Shown: positions 6,709 to 13,653 of the stretch, one piece after another
How the letters are laid out: each line of letters opens with the position of its first letter
Position numbering within the stretch: the first letter of the stretch is position 1
From: JBAWAP01 sp049589355
Lineage (GTDB): Bacteria > Chloroflexota > Anaerolineae > VGOG01
Direction: 5' to 3'
Assembly: GCA_049589355.1 (NCBI GenBank)
Contig: JBAWAP010000050.1
Location: 1-19,997, forward strand
DNA length: 19,997 nucleotides
Notes under the pieces: model-generated
Database searches by the model: none
The model's input: the letters and a program-made list of their open reading frames with translations, nothing else
Told to the model about the DNA's origin: nothing
Made by a program: the position numbers and the translations under genes

Positions 6709-8109
6709 CTATCTCAGACCTTTTTTGATCCGTCGCGCCGCACGGCGGCATGCCTCTTCGAAAAAGGCGATGTCCGCTTCGGTATGCGCAGCGGTTAACG
6801 ATCCTCCTCCGTGAACCACATGCACATCCTCGAGCAACAAAGCCAGTTGGCATACCTTGTCTCTGAGGGTCGTGTCGCATACCGTAGGGTCATTCACGTC
6901 CTCCGGCGTAGTCAGTTCGCGCCCTTCTTCGTAGGGGAAGTTGGGTATCACAACCGAACTGCCGGGCACAACCTCATTACCATAGCCCGTGCAGTGGACA
7001 TAGATGCCTTCTTGGGCGAAGGTCTCTTCCATGACTCGGCGAGCCTTCTCGCCCAGACGGGCTATGTGGGGGTAGACCTGCTCTTCATGAGCGACCAGGT
7101 AAGTCAGTTGCGCCCTGGCGGCTAACATTGAAGCAGGGTGACAGGAATATGTTCCGCCGACGAACATCACCTTGTGGTCACCCTCGCGCCCACACAGTTT
7201 CATAATGTCCGCACGGCCAGCTACGGCTGCAACTGGCATGCCCCCTCCCATGCCCTTGGCAAACGCCGCCAGGTCGGGCTTCACACCGTACAGGGCTCCC
7301 AGGTCACCCGCGCGGAAGCGGAAGCCGCTGACTACCTCATCGAAGATGAGTACTACGCCGTACTGGTCGGTCAGTTGGCGGGCCGCGCACAGGTACTCAG
7401 GTGTAGCCAATATAAAGCCACCAGCAGCTACAAACGGCTCGACGATAAAACAGGCCAGGCGGTCGCCGTATTGCCGAAAACTGTCGTGCAGCATGTCTGG
7501 GTCGTTGAAACGGGTGTTGATCACTTGCTGACTCAGGCCAACCGGCAGGCCCTGGCTTTCCACTTGCCAGGGCTCTCCGCCGGTCGCATAAAAGTGCACG
7601 CCGATAACCCCCCAAGGTTGCGCGCCGTGCCAGCCGCCGCCCACTTTCATCACCAATTCACGTTGGGTGAAGGCACGCGCCAGCAGGATGGCGTACATGG
7701 TGGACATCGCACCGCTGGTCGTGAAACGCACGCGCTCTGCGCCCGTCTGCCGGCAGATGATTTCGGCCGTCTCTATTTGAACGCCTTCGGTGAAGCCCGT
7801 CAGCAATCCATAGCCGGACTGGAAGGCCTGGGCCAGCACCGCAGTGACGACCTCAGGGTTGTGGCCCAGGATGTTTGCATGGTGACCTTGCCAAAAATCT
7901 AGAAGGTCGTGGCCATCCTCATCCTTTAGCCAGGCCCCTTTCGCAGAGACGATGCGTGGCGGAAAGGGCTTAATGAGCCGCAACGAGTGGCTGCCGCCGT
8001 CCACCATCGTCTGCATTGCTCTTTCGTTCAGGGAGGCGGACTTGGGTGAGTGTTGCGTGTACGCTTCTGCAAGTTCGCCGAGTAGTTTAGTGTGATCTCT
8101 GGGCTTCAT
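6709..8109 (-). CDS. Class III PLP aminotransferase, glutamate-1-semialdehyde aminomutase-like
   Basis: A 466-aa fold-type-I PLP enzyme. It contains FTTSGAMSTMYAILLAR at ~129-145 (PLP phosphate contact), FDEVVSGFR at 256-264 with the PLP-ring aspartate 257, and AFAKGMGGGMPVAAVAGR with the Schiff-base lysine 285, a spacing typical of GSA aminomutases and related omega-aminotransferases. It is longer than HemL (~430 aa) and lacks a heme-gene context. Its neighbours are an MFS transporter upstream (25-nt gap) and a diaminopentanoate-dehydrogenase-like enzyme downstream (28-nt gap). It is therefore more likely an amino-acid-specific transaminase or mutase of a catabolic or secondary pathway. AGAAAGGA precedes the ATG. 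Confidence 0.82.
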   Translation of the reverse strand: MKPRDHTKLLGELAEAYTQHSPKSASLNERAMQTMVDGGSHSLRLIKPFPPRIVSAKGAWLKDEDGHDLLDFWQGHHANILGHNPEVVTAVLAQAFQSGYGLLTGFTEGVQIETAEIICRQTGAERVRFTTSGAMSTMYAILLARAFTQRELVMKVGGGWHGAQPWGVIGVHFYATGGEPWQVESQGLPVGLSQQVINTRFNDPDMLHDSFRQYGDRLACFIVEPFVAAGGFILATPEYLCAARQLTDQYGVVLIFDEVVSGFRFRAGDLGALYGVKPDLAAFAKGMGGGMPVAAVAGRADIMKLCGREGDHKVMFVGGTYSCHPASMLAARAQLTYLVAHEEQVYPHIARLGEKARRVMEETFAQEGIYVHCTGYGNEVVPGSSVVIPNFPYEEGRELTTPEDVNDPTVCDTTLRDKVCQLALLLEDVHVVHGGGSLTAAHTEADIAFFEEACRRAARRIKKGLR

Positions 8110-8134
8110 TGGTCCGTCCTTTCTTCGACTCCTC

Positions 8135-9310
8135 TCAATCCCCCGCCGTAGCTACTACGGCAACCCGCTCCGCCGCCGGGCGCATGAACTGCGTCAGCGT
8201 CAGCGAGACCAGCACGATGCCCACTCCCACCAGAAACGGGGCCTGCGAGCCAAACCATTCCCACACCATGCCGCCCATCACCGGCACCACAACGGCCGCG
8301 ATGTGCTCGATGGTCTGCGCCACCGAGAGATTGCTGGTGACCTCTTCGGGGGTGACAGCGATCTTTTGAAAATAGGTCGTCAGCGCCAGGTTGAAGCCGA
8401 ATAAGATGTTGTCAATCACATACAAGACAAACAGCGCTGGCAGGTAGGTCACATAGGCGTAACCCAGGAAAACAAAGACCAGCGTGCCAGAGGCGACGCT
8501 CAACATCAGCCGCTCGCCCAGCCGTCCCACCAGTTTACCCACCAATTGCAAAGCGTAGGTATTGATCAGGCCGTTGATCAGGAACAGCATCGCCGTCGTC
8601 TGGACACTGATGCCGTATTTGCGCACCAGCAGGAAAATGGCAAAGGTGGTAAGGATGTGGCGACGACTGCCCATCAGAAAGGTGAGGGTGTAGTAGAGCC
8701 AGTATCGGCGGCGCAGGACGACCTGGCGACGCGGCGGCAGGCCCTCCTTGGCCTCTCCCAGCAGCAACAGCAGCAGTCCCCCCGCAGCAACCAGCCCACC
8801 CACGACCATGAACAATCGCCGATAGCCCCATGGCCCTACCAGCAAGTAGACCGTCCCGGTGGCTGCGAGAGCAGCCATCGCCCCTAAACTGCTCAGTTGC
8901 CCCAGACTCTTGGGTGCGTGCTGCTTCTCTACCGTCATCAGCAACACGGCGTTGTTGCTGGGATAAAAGAAATGGAAGCCGAAGCTCATCACCAACGTGC
9001 TAAGCAGCAGGAAAGGAATGTTGGTCACCTGACTGGTCAGAAAGGTGCCGGCACCCAGCAAGATGACGCTAAAAGCCATGATGCGGACTTCGGAGAGAAA
9101 AAGGGCCAGCAGGCCGACCAAAAAGCCCACCAGCCCTGGTATCTCGCGCACCGCCTGGATCCAGCCCACGCTCCCCGGCCCAACACCCAGCTCCTCCACG
9201 GCAAAGTTGTTGAACGTGGCCTGCCAGACGTTAAAGCCAAAGTAGAGCATGAAGTTGGAGACGACGAGGTAAACCAGTATCCGCCGGTTTTCTTTCAACA
9301 TTTCACTCAT
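8135..9310 (-). CDS. MFS transporter
   Basis: A 391-aa integral membrane protein with about 12 hydrophobic segments in two halves, joined by a basic cytoplasmic loop (EAKEGLPPRRQVVLRRRY, roughly residues 186-203). Substrate is not predictable from sequence. It is the first gene of an operon with the aminotransferase and oxidoreductase, so import or export of that pathway's substrate or product is the simplest idea. Two adjacent starts are possible (ATG at 9308-9310, or at 9299-9301) and neither has a strong Shine-Dalgarno, so the exact start is uncertain. No convincing promoter was seen in the 70 nt upstream. Confidence 0.85.
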   Translation of the reverse strand: MSEMLKENRRILVYLVVSNFMLYFGFNVWQATFNNFAVEELGVGPGSVGWIQAVREIPGLVGFLVGLLALFLSEVRIMAFSVILLGAGTFLTSQVTNIPFLLLSTLVMSFGFHFFYPSNNAVLLMTVEKQHAPKSLGQLSSLGAMAALAATGTVYLLVGPWGYRRLFMVVGGLVAAGGLLLLLLGEAKEGLPPRRQVVLRRRYWLYYTLTFLMGSRRHILTTFAIFLLVRKYGISVQTTAMLFLINGLINTYALQLVGKLVGRLGERLMLSVASGTLVFVFLGYAYVTYLPALFVLYVIDNILFGFNLALTTYFQKIAVTPEEVTSNLSVAQTIEHIAAVVVPVMGGMVWEWFGSQAPFLVGVGIVLVSLTLTQFMRPAAERVAVVATAGD

Positions 9311-9381
9311 GCGACTGACTCATTTGTGGCTAACGTTCCGCGCATGTGCGCAGTGCCGGGTCGCAGTAAAGTAGCCGACAA

Positions 9382-9440
9382 AGCAGATGGCCGACAGCCG
9401 ATGGCTTATGTTATCTGCCACCTGCCATCTGCCATCTGCT
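9382..9440. repeat. Heptamer word-repeat hairpin (word ATCTGCC)
   Basis: Four 7-nt units on the left (starting 9382, 9389, 9396, 9403), a 3-nt loop GTT (9410-9412), then four inverted units (starting 9413, 9420, 9427, 9434). The outermost pair, AGCAGAT and ATCTGCT, is perfect; the inner pairs carry 2-3 mismatches each, 21 of 28 pairs in all. The right arm is nearly uniform (ATCTGCC) while the left arm is degenerate. It starts 17 nt after the stop of the minus-strand BioD-like gene and could act as its transcript end. Confidence 0.8.
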
Positions 9441-9456
9441 AACAGAATTCGCAGCG

Positions 9457-10545
9457 TCAAGGAGTTTGCCTGCCGGCTGGCTTCAACCCCAGGTCAGCGT
9501 ACAGGGCGTCGAAGTCGAAACGCTCGTCGAGCATCTCCTGGAAACGCTGCACCTTCTTTTCTTGATGGAGGCGGGTCTTACCGAAGAATTGCTCGACGAT
9601 CTCCACAGTAGTCAGGGTGTCTTGCTTGGCCAAGATCACCGGCACCCCCACCTCCTCGGCCCGGCCGAGGATGAGGGGGCTGGGGTAGAGGTTGCCCGTC
9701 AGGATAAGGCACTTGGTCGAGGTCTCCAGAGCCGCAAGTTGGATGTCGGAACGGTCGCCACCCGTGATGACGGCTTTGTTAGGTTTGCGGCGGAAGTAGG
9801 TCAAAGCTGAATCCACAGTCATAGCTCCAACCATCAGATACTCCACTAACTCCTCGCCTGCTTCGGGGCAACAGACGATTTCGGCGCCCAGGCAGTCGGC
9901 CAGTTGTCCAACGCTGATGGACATGAGCAGCCTCTCCTGGGGCAAGACGGCAAAGACCTTGACGTCCCGTTCCTCCAGATAAGGCTTGACCATCTCTTGG
10001 ACAAAGCCCATCCGTTGGCGCGGCACGGCGTTGATGACGATTCCGATCATAGAACCCCCAAACAGCACCTTGGCCCCCAGAGCGTCGTCTACCACCAAGT
10101 CACTGGCGTACTTGATCACTACCAGCTCTCGCGCCTCCAGGAGACCAGCGACCAAAGGTGCGGACAGGCCAACGAGGGAACCCTCCATGCAGTGAGCCCC
10201 ACCTTCCAGGATGACCACATCCTTCCCCTGGGCAACCTGGGCATAGGCCTCCCTGAGCTTGGCCACAAAGTCGGTCTCCTCTTCGCCTGTTAATATGCCC
10301 TCCACCACATGGGGCATCAAGGCAATGGGGGCGATGGCTTCTAAGGGCTCAGCCAGATCGAAGGTCTGTTGGATGAACTGGGCGTCCTCGTCAACGATCC
10401 GGCCGGCCACCTTCCTGGCGGTGGTGCTCACCGGCTTCATGTAGCCGATAGTAAAGCCGTCACGCCTGAACTTCTTTCCCAGGCCGATGCAAAGAGCCGT
10501 CTTGCCCGAAAACGTCGCCATTGAAGTGATGTATAGCACTTTCAT
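9457..10545 (-). CDS. BioD-like P-loop / DRTGG domain protein (phosphotransacetylase-N-terminal-like)
   Basis: A 362-aa protein. MKVLYITSMATFSGKTALC carries a Walker-type GKT at 14-16. The N-terminal ~210 residues are of the dethiobiotin-synthetase-like kind (KPVS, VILEGG at 111-116, VINAVPR), and the C-terminal ~215-325 is a DRTGG domain with TGGDRSDIQ at 261-269. The same pair of domains forms the N-terminus of long Pta proteins, but the catalytic phosphotransacetylase domain is absent, so this is likely a regulatory or sensor protein of acetyl-CoA/acetate metabolism. The neighbouring NDP-forming acyl-CoA synthetase supports that. The ATG at 10543-10545 is chosen over the longer frame because AAGGAGG lies 5 nt upstream and the extension reads into a repeat. 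Confidence 0.85.
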   Translation of the reverse strand: MKVLYITSMATFSGKTALCIGLGKKFRRDGFTIGYMKPVSTTARKVAGRIVDEDAQFIQQTFDLAEPLEAIAPIALMPHVVEGILTGEEETDFVAKLREAYAQVAQGKDVVILEGGAHCMEGSLVGLSAPLVAGLLEARELVVIKYASDLVVDDALGAKVLFGGSMIGIVINAVPRQRMGFVQEMVKPYLEERDVKVFAVLPQERLLMSISVGQLADCLGAEIVCCPEAGEELVEYLMVGAMTVDSALTYFRRKPNKAVITGGDRSDIQLAALETSTKCLILTGNLYPSPLILGRAEEVGVPVILAKQDTLTTVEIVEQFFGKTRLHQEKKVQRFQEMLDERFDFDALYADLGLKPAGRQTP

Positions 10546-10562
10546 GTTCCCTCCTTGAAATA

Positions 10563-10602
10563 AGCGTCTTGGCGTCATAGCGTCTTAGCGCCGTAGCGTC
10601 AG
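10563..10602 (+). repeat. Octamer word array (word AGCGTCTT), five direct copies
   Basis: Five 8-nt units start at 10563, 10571, 10579, 10587 and 10595, each within zero to three changes of AGCGTCTT. There is no adjacent inverted half. The word is the same as in the larger element at 11114-11208, and the two bracket the broken IVP gene. The unit at 10595 supplies the original stop codon of that gene (TGA on the minus strand at 10599-10601), and the array lies 18 nt upstream of the BioD-like start. Confidence 0.8.
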
Positions 10603-11098
10603 TTGTAGATGCGTCCTTGCCTGATTTGTTCTTCGACAGTATTGATAAAGCGTGACTACTCAGCCTGTCATTGCGAGCGAAGCGAAGCAATCCCCATGCC
10701 GCAAGGAGGAGATTGCTTCGTCGCAAAAAACGCTCCTCGCAATGACACGGGCTGAGCAGTTACGATAAAGCCTTGTAAGATCTTAGCTGCATCTTGGCGT
10801 GTTTCTTCCAACTTGGCAACCTTTTCACCGTCGAGGTAACCAAGCCGATGGCTCAAGTGGATGTAATATTCCACCTCTGACAAAGAAGCTCTAGCTGTGT
10901 ATAGGAATTGCCTAATTCCTTGAGGTACTGTTTGCCAGAGCCCTCAGCGATGTTAGCAGCCACAGATACCACTGCTCGCCGCAACTGCGACGTGAGGCCA
11001 TAAAGCTCATCTCTTGGAAAAGCCTTGGTGACTTCGTAGACCAGCACCACCAAGTCATCGGCTTTCTCCCAAGCCATGATCTTGCGGAAATCCCTCAT
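10599..11098 (-). pseudogene. Four-helix-bundle protein gene (23S rRNA-intervening-sequence protein family), doubly disrupted
   Basis: The N-terminal part MRDFRKIMAWEKADDLVVLVYEV... with LYGLTSQLRRAVVSVAANIAEGSGKQYLKELG is characteristic of the IVP/four-helix-bundle family (~115-125 aa). At about 10904-10909 one base is missing (AATTCC where AATTTCC would fit). Reading on in the next frame restores FLYTARASLSEVEYYIHLSHRLGYL, the expected second half. Near the C-terminus a 112-bp MITE-like element interrupts the codons after LQGFI. Removing it with one 8-bp duplicate restores NTVEEQIRQGRIYN and a TGA at 10599-10601. The start at 11096-11098 is chosen for GGAGTGG upstream. The cellular role of standalone family members is unknown. 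It sits between the acyl-CoA synthetase and BioD-like genes on the same strand. Confidence 0.8.
10652..10763. mobile_element. MITE-like element with terminal inverted repeats and 8-bp target duplication
   Basis: A 112-bp non-coding element. The left end (10652-10677) and right end (10736-10763) are inverted copies of about 26 bp with two mismatches and a 2-nt bulge, including TGTCATTGCGAG and CTCGCAATGACA. An inner hairpin pairs GAAGCAATC (10684-10692) with GATTGCTTC (10711-10719). The 8-mer GATAAAGC flanks it directly on both sides (10644-10651 and 10764-10771), as expected of a target-site duplication. TCATTGCGAGCGAAGC-type palindromes are a familiar dispersed bacterial repeat. It encodes no transposase, so it would need one in trans. 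Confidence 0.85.
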
Positions 11099-11113
11099 AG
11101 CCCACTCCATTCC

Positions 11114-11208
11114 AGCGTCGTAGCGTCTCAGCGTCGTAGCGTCTTAGCGGCTCAGCAGCGTAGACGCTTAGACGCTAGGACACCTAGCCGCTTGGACGCT
11201 AAGACGCT
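11114..11208. repeat. Octamer word-repeat hairpin (word AGCGTCTT / inverted AAGACGCT)
   Basis: Five direct 8-nt units start at 11114, 11122, 11130, 11138 and 11146. A 7-nt centre (11154-11160) follows, then six inverted units starting at 11161, 11169, 11177, 11185, 11193 and 11201, all in strict 8-nt phase. The two halves can fold into a long imperfect hairpin. The right end overlaps the acyl-CoA synthetase gene: its last codons (VLAS and the stop TAG at 11199-11201) are made of repeat sequence. The left end abuts the ribosome-binding site of the IVP pseudogene. Confidence 0.85.
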
Positions 11209-13292
11209 AACACCAGCCGCATGTCCACGCCTACCGCTCCCCGGCCAGCCTCGAAGACGATGAGCGGGTTCACGTCCATCTCCATGATCTCGGGGAAGTC
11301 GGTCACCAACTGCGAAAGCCGCAGCAGGGTATCCACGATGGCCTCCGTGTCCGAGGGTCTCTCACCTCGTACCCCCCTGAGCAGGCTGTAGGCGCGGATC
11401 TCCGCGATCATCTCCTCAGCCTCCTGCCGGGAGAAGGGCGCTATGCGGAAGGCCACGTCCTTGAGGACTTCGACGTAGATCCCACCCAGGCCGAACATCA
11501 TCAGGGGGCCGAACTGAGGGTCGCAGTTCATGCCCACGATGACCTCCTTACCTCCCCTAACCATCTCCTGCACCAGACAGCCCCAGATCTCGGCGTCGGC
11601 CATGTAGCGGGTGGCTCGGTAGACCAAAAGGTCGAAAGCGTCTCGCACGTCGGTGGCATCGGAGATGCCCAGCTTGACGCCGCCGATGTCGGTCTTGTGG
11701 AGGATGTCCGGAGAGGCAATCTTCATCACCACCGGATAACCGATCTCTTCGGCGATCTCCACCGCCTCATCGGCCGTAGTGGCCAGTTTGGATGCGGGGA
11801 TGCGAATGCCGTAGGCTTCCATTATGTCCCGCGCCTCGGCGTCGCCGATGGCCTGTCGCCCGTCGGCCCTCACTTGTTCGAAGATGCCCCTCACCCTCTC
11901 CCGATCAACATCAAACTCCTCGATCTCCAAGGGGGGACGATCCAGCCAGCGCCGGTAGCCCAACATAGCCTTCAGCGCTCCCACGGCCCGCTCGGGAAAG
12001 GGATAGTTGGGTATCTTGTATTCGTTGAGGATCTTGATCCCCGGGCTGACCCTGGCTTCCCCCATGAAGCAGCCCAGAACGGGCTTGTCGTAGCGAGCGA
12101 CGATCCGACCCACAGCCTCGGCCGTCTCCTCGATCCTGGTCATCACCTGTGGGGCGAGGATGACGATGACGCCGTCCACGCCTTCTTCCTTGAGAGCGGT
12201 CTCCAGGGCCAAGGCATAGCGGTCGGTTTGGGCATCTCCCAGGACATCTATCGGATTGTAGATGTTGGCGGCAGCGGGGAGATTGTCCCGCAGGAAATCA
12301 ATCGTCTCATGGCTAAACGAGGCCAACGAGAGGCCCTCGTGCTCCAGGGCATCAGTGGCCATGACGCCCGGCCCGCCAGAATTGGTGACGATGGCGATGT
12401 GGCCACCTCGGAGCACCGGCTGGTAGGCGAAGGCCAGGGAGTAGTCGAACAGGTGTTGGATGGACTCGGCCCTGAGCACCCCGCTCTGGCGGAAGGCGGC
12501 CTCGTAAGCTCGCGCCGAGCCCGCCAGGGAGCCAGTGTGAGAGGAGACGGCCCGTGAACCAGCATCGGTAGAACCGGATTTCACGGCGATGACCGGGATG
12601 CGGCGGGTGACCCTGCGGGCAACCTCCATGAACTTCCTGCCTTCGGAGAGGCCCTCTATGTAAGTGAGGATGACCCTGGAATGAGGGTCGTCCTCCCAGG
12701 CCTCCAACAGATCCACCTCGCTGACGTCGGCCTTGTTGCCCAGGCTCACGAAGCGAGAGAACCCGATCTCCGCAGCCAGGGCCCAGTCGAGGATGGCGGT
12801 GCACAGAGCGCCCGATTGGGACATGAAAGCGATCTTGCCCTGGGGAGGCATCCCGGCGGCGAAGGAAGCGTCGAGAGGGCAGATAGTATCTATCACGCCC
12901 AAGCAATTAGGGCCTATGAGCCGCATCCCATGCCGTCTGGCTATGGCGACCAGCTCCCGCTCCATCCTCACCCCCTCCAAGCCGGCCTCGCGGAAGCCCG
13001 CGCTGATGATTATGACCCCTTTGACACCCTTCTGGCCACAATCCTCCAGCGCTGCGGAAACGTATTTGTTGGGAATAACGATGATCGCCAAATCTATGGG
13101 GCCCGGGACGTCCAGCACGCTAGGATAACACTTGAGTCCCAGAATCCGATCGGCTTTAGGATTGATGGGGTAAACCTTGCCTAGGTAGTTATGTTCGATG
13201 ATGTTCGATAGGACCCCATAACCCAGCTTTTCTTTGTCACGAGAGGCACCGATCACAGCCACCGCCTGGGGGCAGGAAAACATTTCGAGCAT
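11199..13292 (-). CDS. NDP-forming acyl-CoA synthetase (acetate-CoA ligase, ADP-forming type)
   Basis: A 697-aa fused alpha-beta enzyme that interconverts acyl-CoA plus ADP and Pi with free acid, CoA and ATP, typically for acetate production with energy conservation. Residues 1-130 are the CoA-binding fold (AVAVIGASRDKEKLGYG, NPKADRILG, GPNCLG). A succinyl-CoA-ligase-like domain follows, with phospho-His252 in SSHTGSLAGS. An ATP-grasp domain (~475-697) carries the second histidine 532 in ILHKTDIGGVKLG. The start at 13290-13292 (MLEMFSCPQ) is preferred over an upstream in-frame ATG: it has GGAG 8 nt upstream and begins at the conserved domain, whereas the extension is translated repeat. Its transcript also covers the IVP pseudogene and probably the BioD-like gene. 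The exact acyl substrate is unknown. Confidence 0.9.
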   Translation of the reverse strand: MLEMFSCPQAVAVIGASRDKEKLGYGVLSNIIEHNYLGKVYPINPKADRILGLKCYPSVLDVPGPIDLAIIVIPNKYVSAALEDCGQKGVKGVIIISAGFREAGLEGVRMERELVAIARRHGMRLIGPNCLGVIDTICPLDASFAAGMPPQGKIAFMSQSGALCTAILDWALAAEIGFSRFVSLGNKADVSEVDLLEAWEDDPHSRVILTYIEGLSEGRKFMEVARRVTRRIPVIAVKSGSTDAGSRAVSSHTGSLAGSARAYEAAFRQSGVLRAESIQHLFDYSLAFAYQPVLRGGHIAIVTNSGGPGVMATDALEHEGLSLASFSHETIDFLRDNLPAAANIYNPIDVLGDAQTDRYALALETALKEEGVDGVIVILAPQVMTRIEETAEAVGRIVARYDKPVLGCFMGEARVSPGIKILNEYKIPNYPFPERAVGALKAMLGYRRWLDRPPLEIEEFDVDRERVRGIFEQVRADGRQAIGDAEARDIMEAYGIRIPASKLATTADEAVEIAEEIGYPVVMKIASPDILHKTDIGGVKLGISDATDVRDAFDLLVYRATRYMADAEIWGCLVQEMVRGGKEVIVGMNCDPQFGPLMMFGLGGIYVEVLKDVAFRIAPFSRQEAEEMIAEIRAYSLLRGVRGERPSDTEAIVDTLLRLSQLVTDFPEIMEMDVNPLIVFEAGRGAVGVDMRLVLAS

Positions 13293-13355
13293 GGCTTGTC
13301 TCCGTATGCCGGTTAGATTCAACGGAAAAGCAACTTCTGCTTGCTGCCACGTGAT

Positions 13356-13405
13356 GCGTATTGCGTATCGCGTGGTCTCAACGGAATACGCAACACGCGA
13401 TACGT
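13356..13405. repeat. Heptamer word-repeat hairpin in the acyl-CoA synthetase leader (word GCGTATT)
   Basis: Three direct 7-nt units (starting 13356, 13363, 13370), an 8-nt centre (13377-13384), then three inverted units (starting 13385, 13392, 13399), all in 7-nt phase. It lies between the promoter at 13420-13448 and the ATG at 13292, so it would form a stem-loop in the 5' untranslated leader of the acyl-CoA synthetase mRNA. Confidence 0.75.
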
Positions 13406-13419
13406 CTCCACGTTTTACA

Positions 13420-13448
13420 ATGATATAACACAACCTCGAAAATGGCAA
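13420..13448 (-). promoter_or_regulatory. Promoter for the acyl-CoA synthetase operon
   Basis: On the minus strand, TTGCCA (13443-13448) and TATCAT (13420-13425) are separated by exactly 17 nt. The leader to the start codon would be about 120 nt and contains a heptamer hairpin. It faces away from the cysteine desulfurase promoter with only 20 nt between the two -35 boxes, so shared regulation is possible. Confidence 0.6.
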
Positions 13449-13468
13449 ATCCGAACTCCAAATCGGCC

Positions 13469-13497
13469 TTGACAGAAACCAGTGGAAGTGCTAGAAT
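13469..13497 (+). promoter_or_regulatory. Promoter for the cysteine desulfurase gene
   Basis: TTGACA (13469-13474), 17-nt spacer, TAGAAT (13492-13497). Transcription would begin near 13504 and give a leader of about 150 nt, nearly all occupied by a nested inverted repeat. No IscR-like site was recognised. Confidence 0.75.
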
Positions 13498-13511
13498 AAT
13501 TCCAGCGATTG

Positions 13512-13647
13512 GCAGAGGAAGAACAGTAGGAGAAACCAGGTTTTTCCGCTTGAGAGTGCCTGTCGGGGTACTGAAAAGACCCGCAATTAGCGGGTGTTTG
13601 GGATGCAAGGATCCCAAAAACCTGGTTTCTGACCGCCTCTGCAGAGG
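13512..13647. repeat. Nested inverted repeat in the cysteine desulfurase leader
   Basis: The outer pair GCAGAGG (13512-13518) / CCTCTGC (13636-13642) encloses a perfect 15-bp pair AGAAACCAGGTTTTT (13531-13545) / AAAAACCTGGTTTCT (13616-13630). This in turn encloses ACCCGC/GCGGGT (13579-13584, 13590-13595) and TTTGGGAT/ATCCCAAA (13597-13604, 13611-13618). The last overlaps the 15-bp arm by three bases, so the two folds compete. The right edge supplies the AGAGGA ribosome-binding site (13643-13648) of the ATG at 13654. It may be a dispersed palindromic element or a leader that controls translation. Confidence 0.7.
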
Positions 13648-13653
13648 AAGAAA

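Noticed and set aside
10546..10578. Upstream ATG at 10578 for the BioD-like protein
   Set aside because: It falls inside the octamer array, while the ATG at 10545 has a perfect AAGGAGG at good spacing and starts at the conserved beta strand.
10599..11098. The four-helix-bundle (IVP-type) protein as the Avd accessory protein of a DGR serving the STAND gene
   Set aside because: Avd and IVP proteins share a fold, but this gene is a frameshifted pseudogene about 7 kb from the putative variable region with no reverse transcriptase or template repeat nearby.
11114..11208. CRISPR array
   Set aside because: Units are 8 nt without spacers and reverse orientation halfway; none of the repeats here has repeat-spacer structure.
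13293..13448. N-terminal extension of the acyl-CoA synthetase to an ATG at 13448
   Set aside because: It would cover the promoter and the word-repeat hairpin, and the conserved CoA-binding domain starts right after the ATG at 13292 with GGAG upstream.
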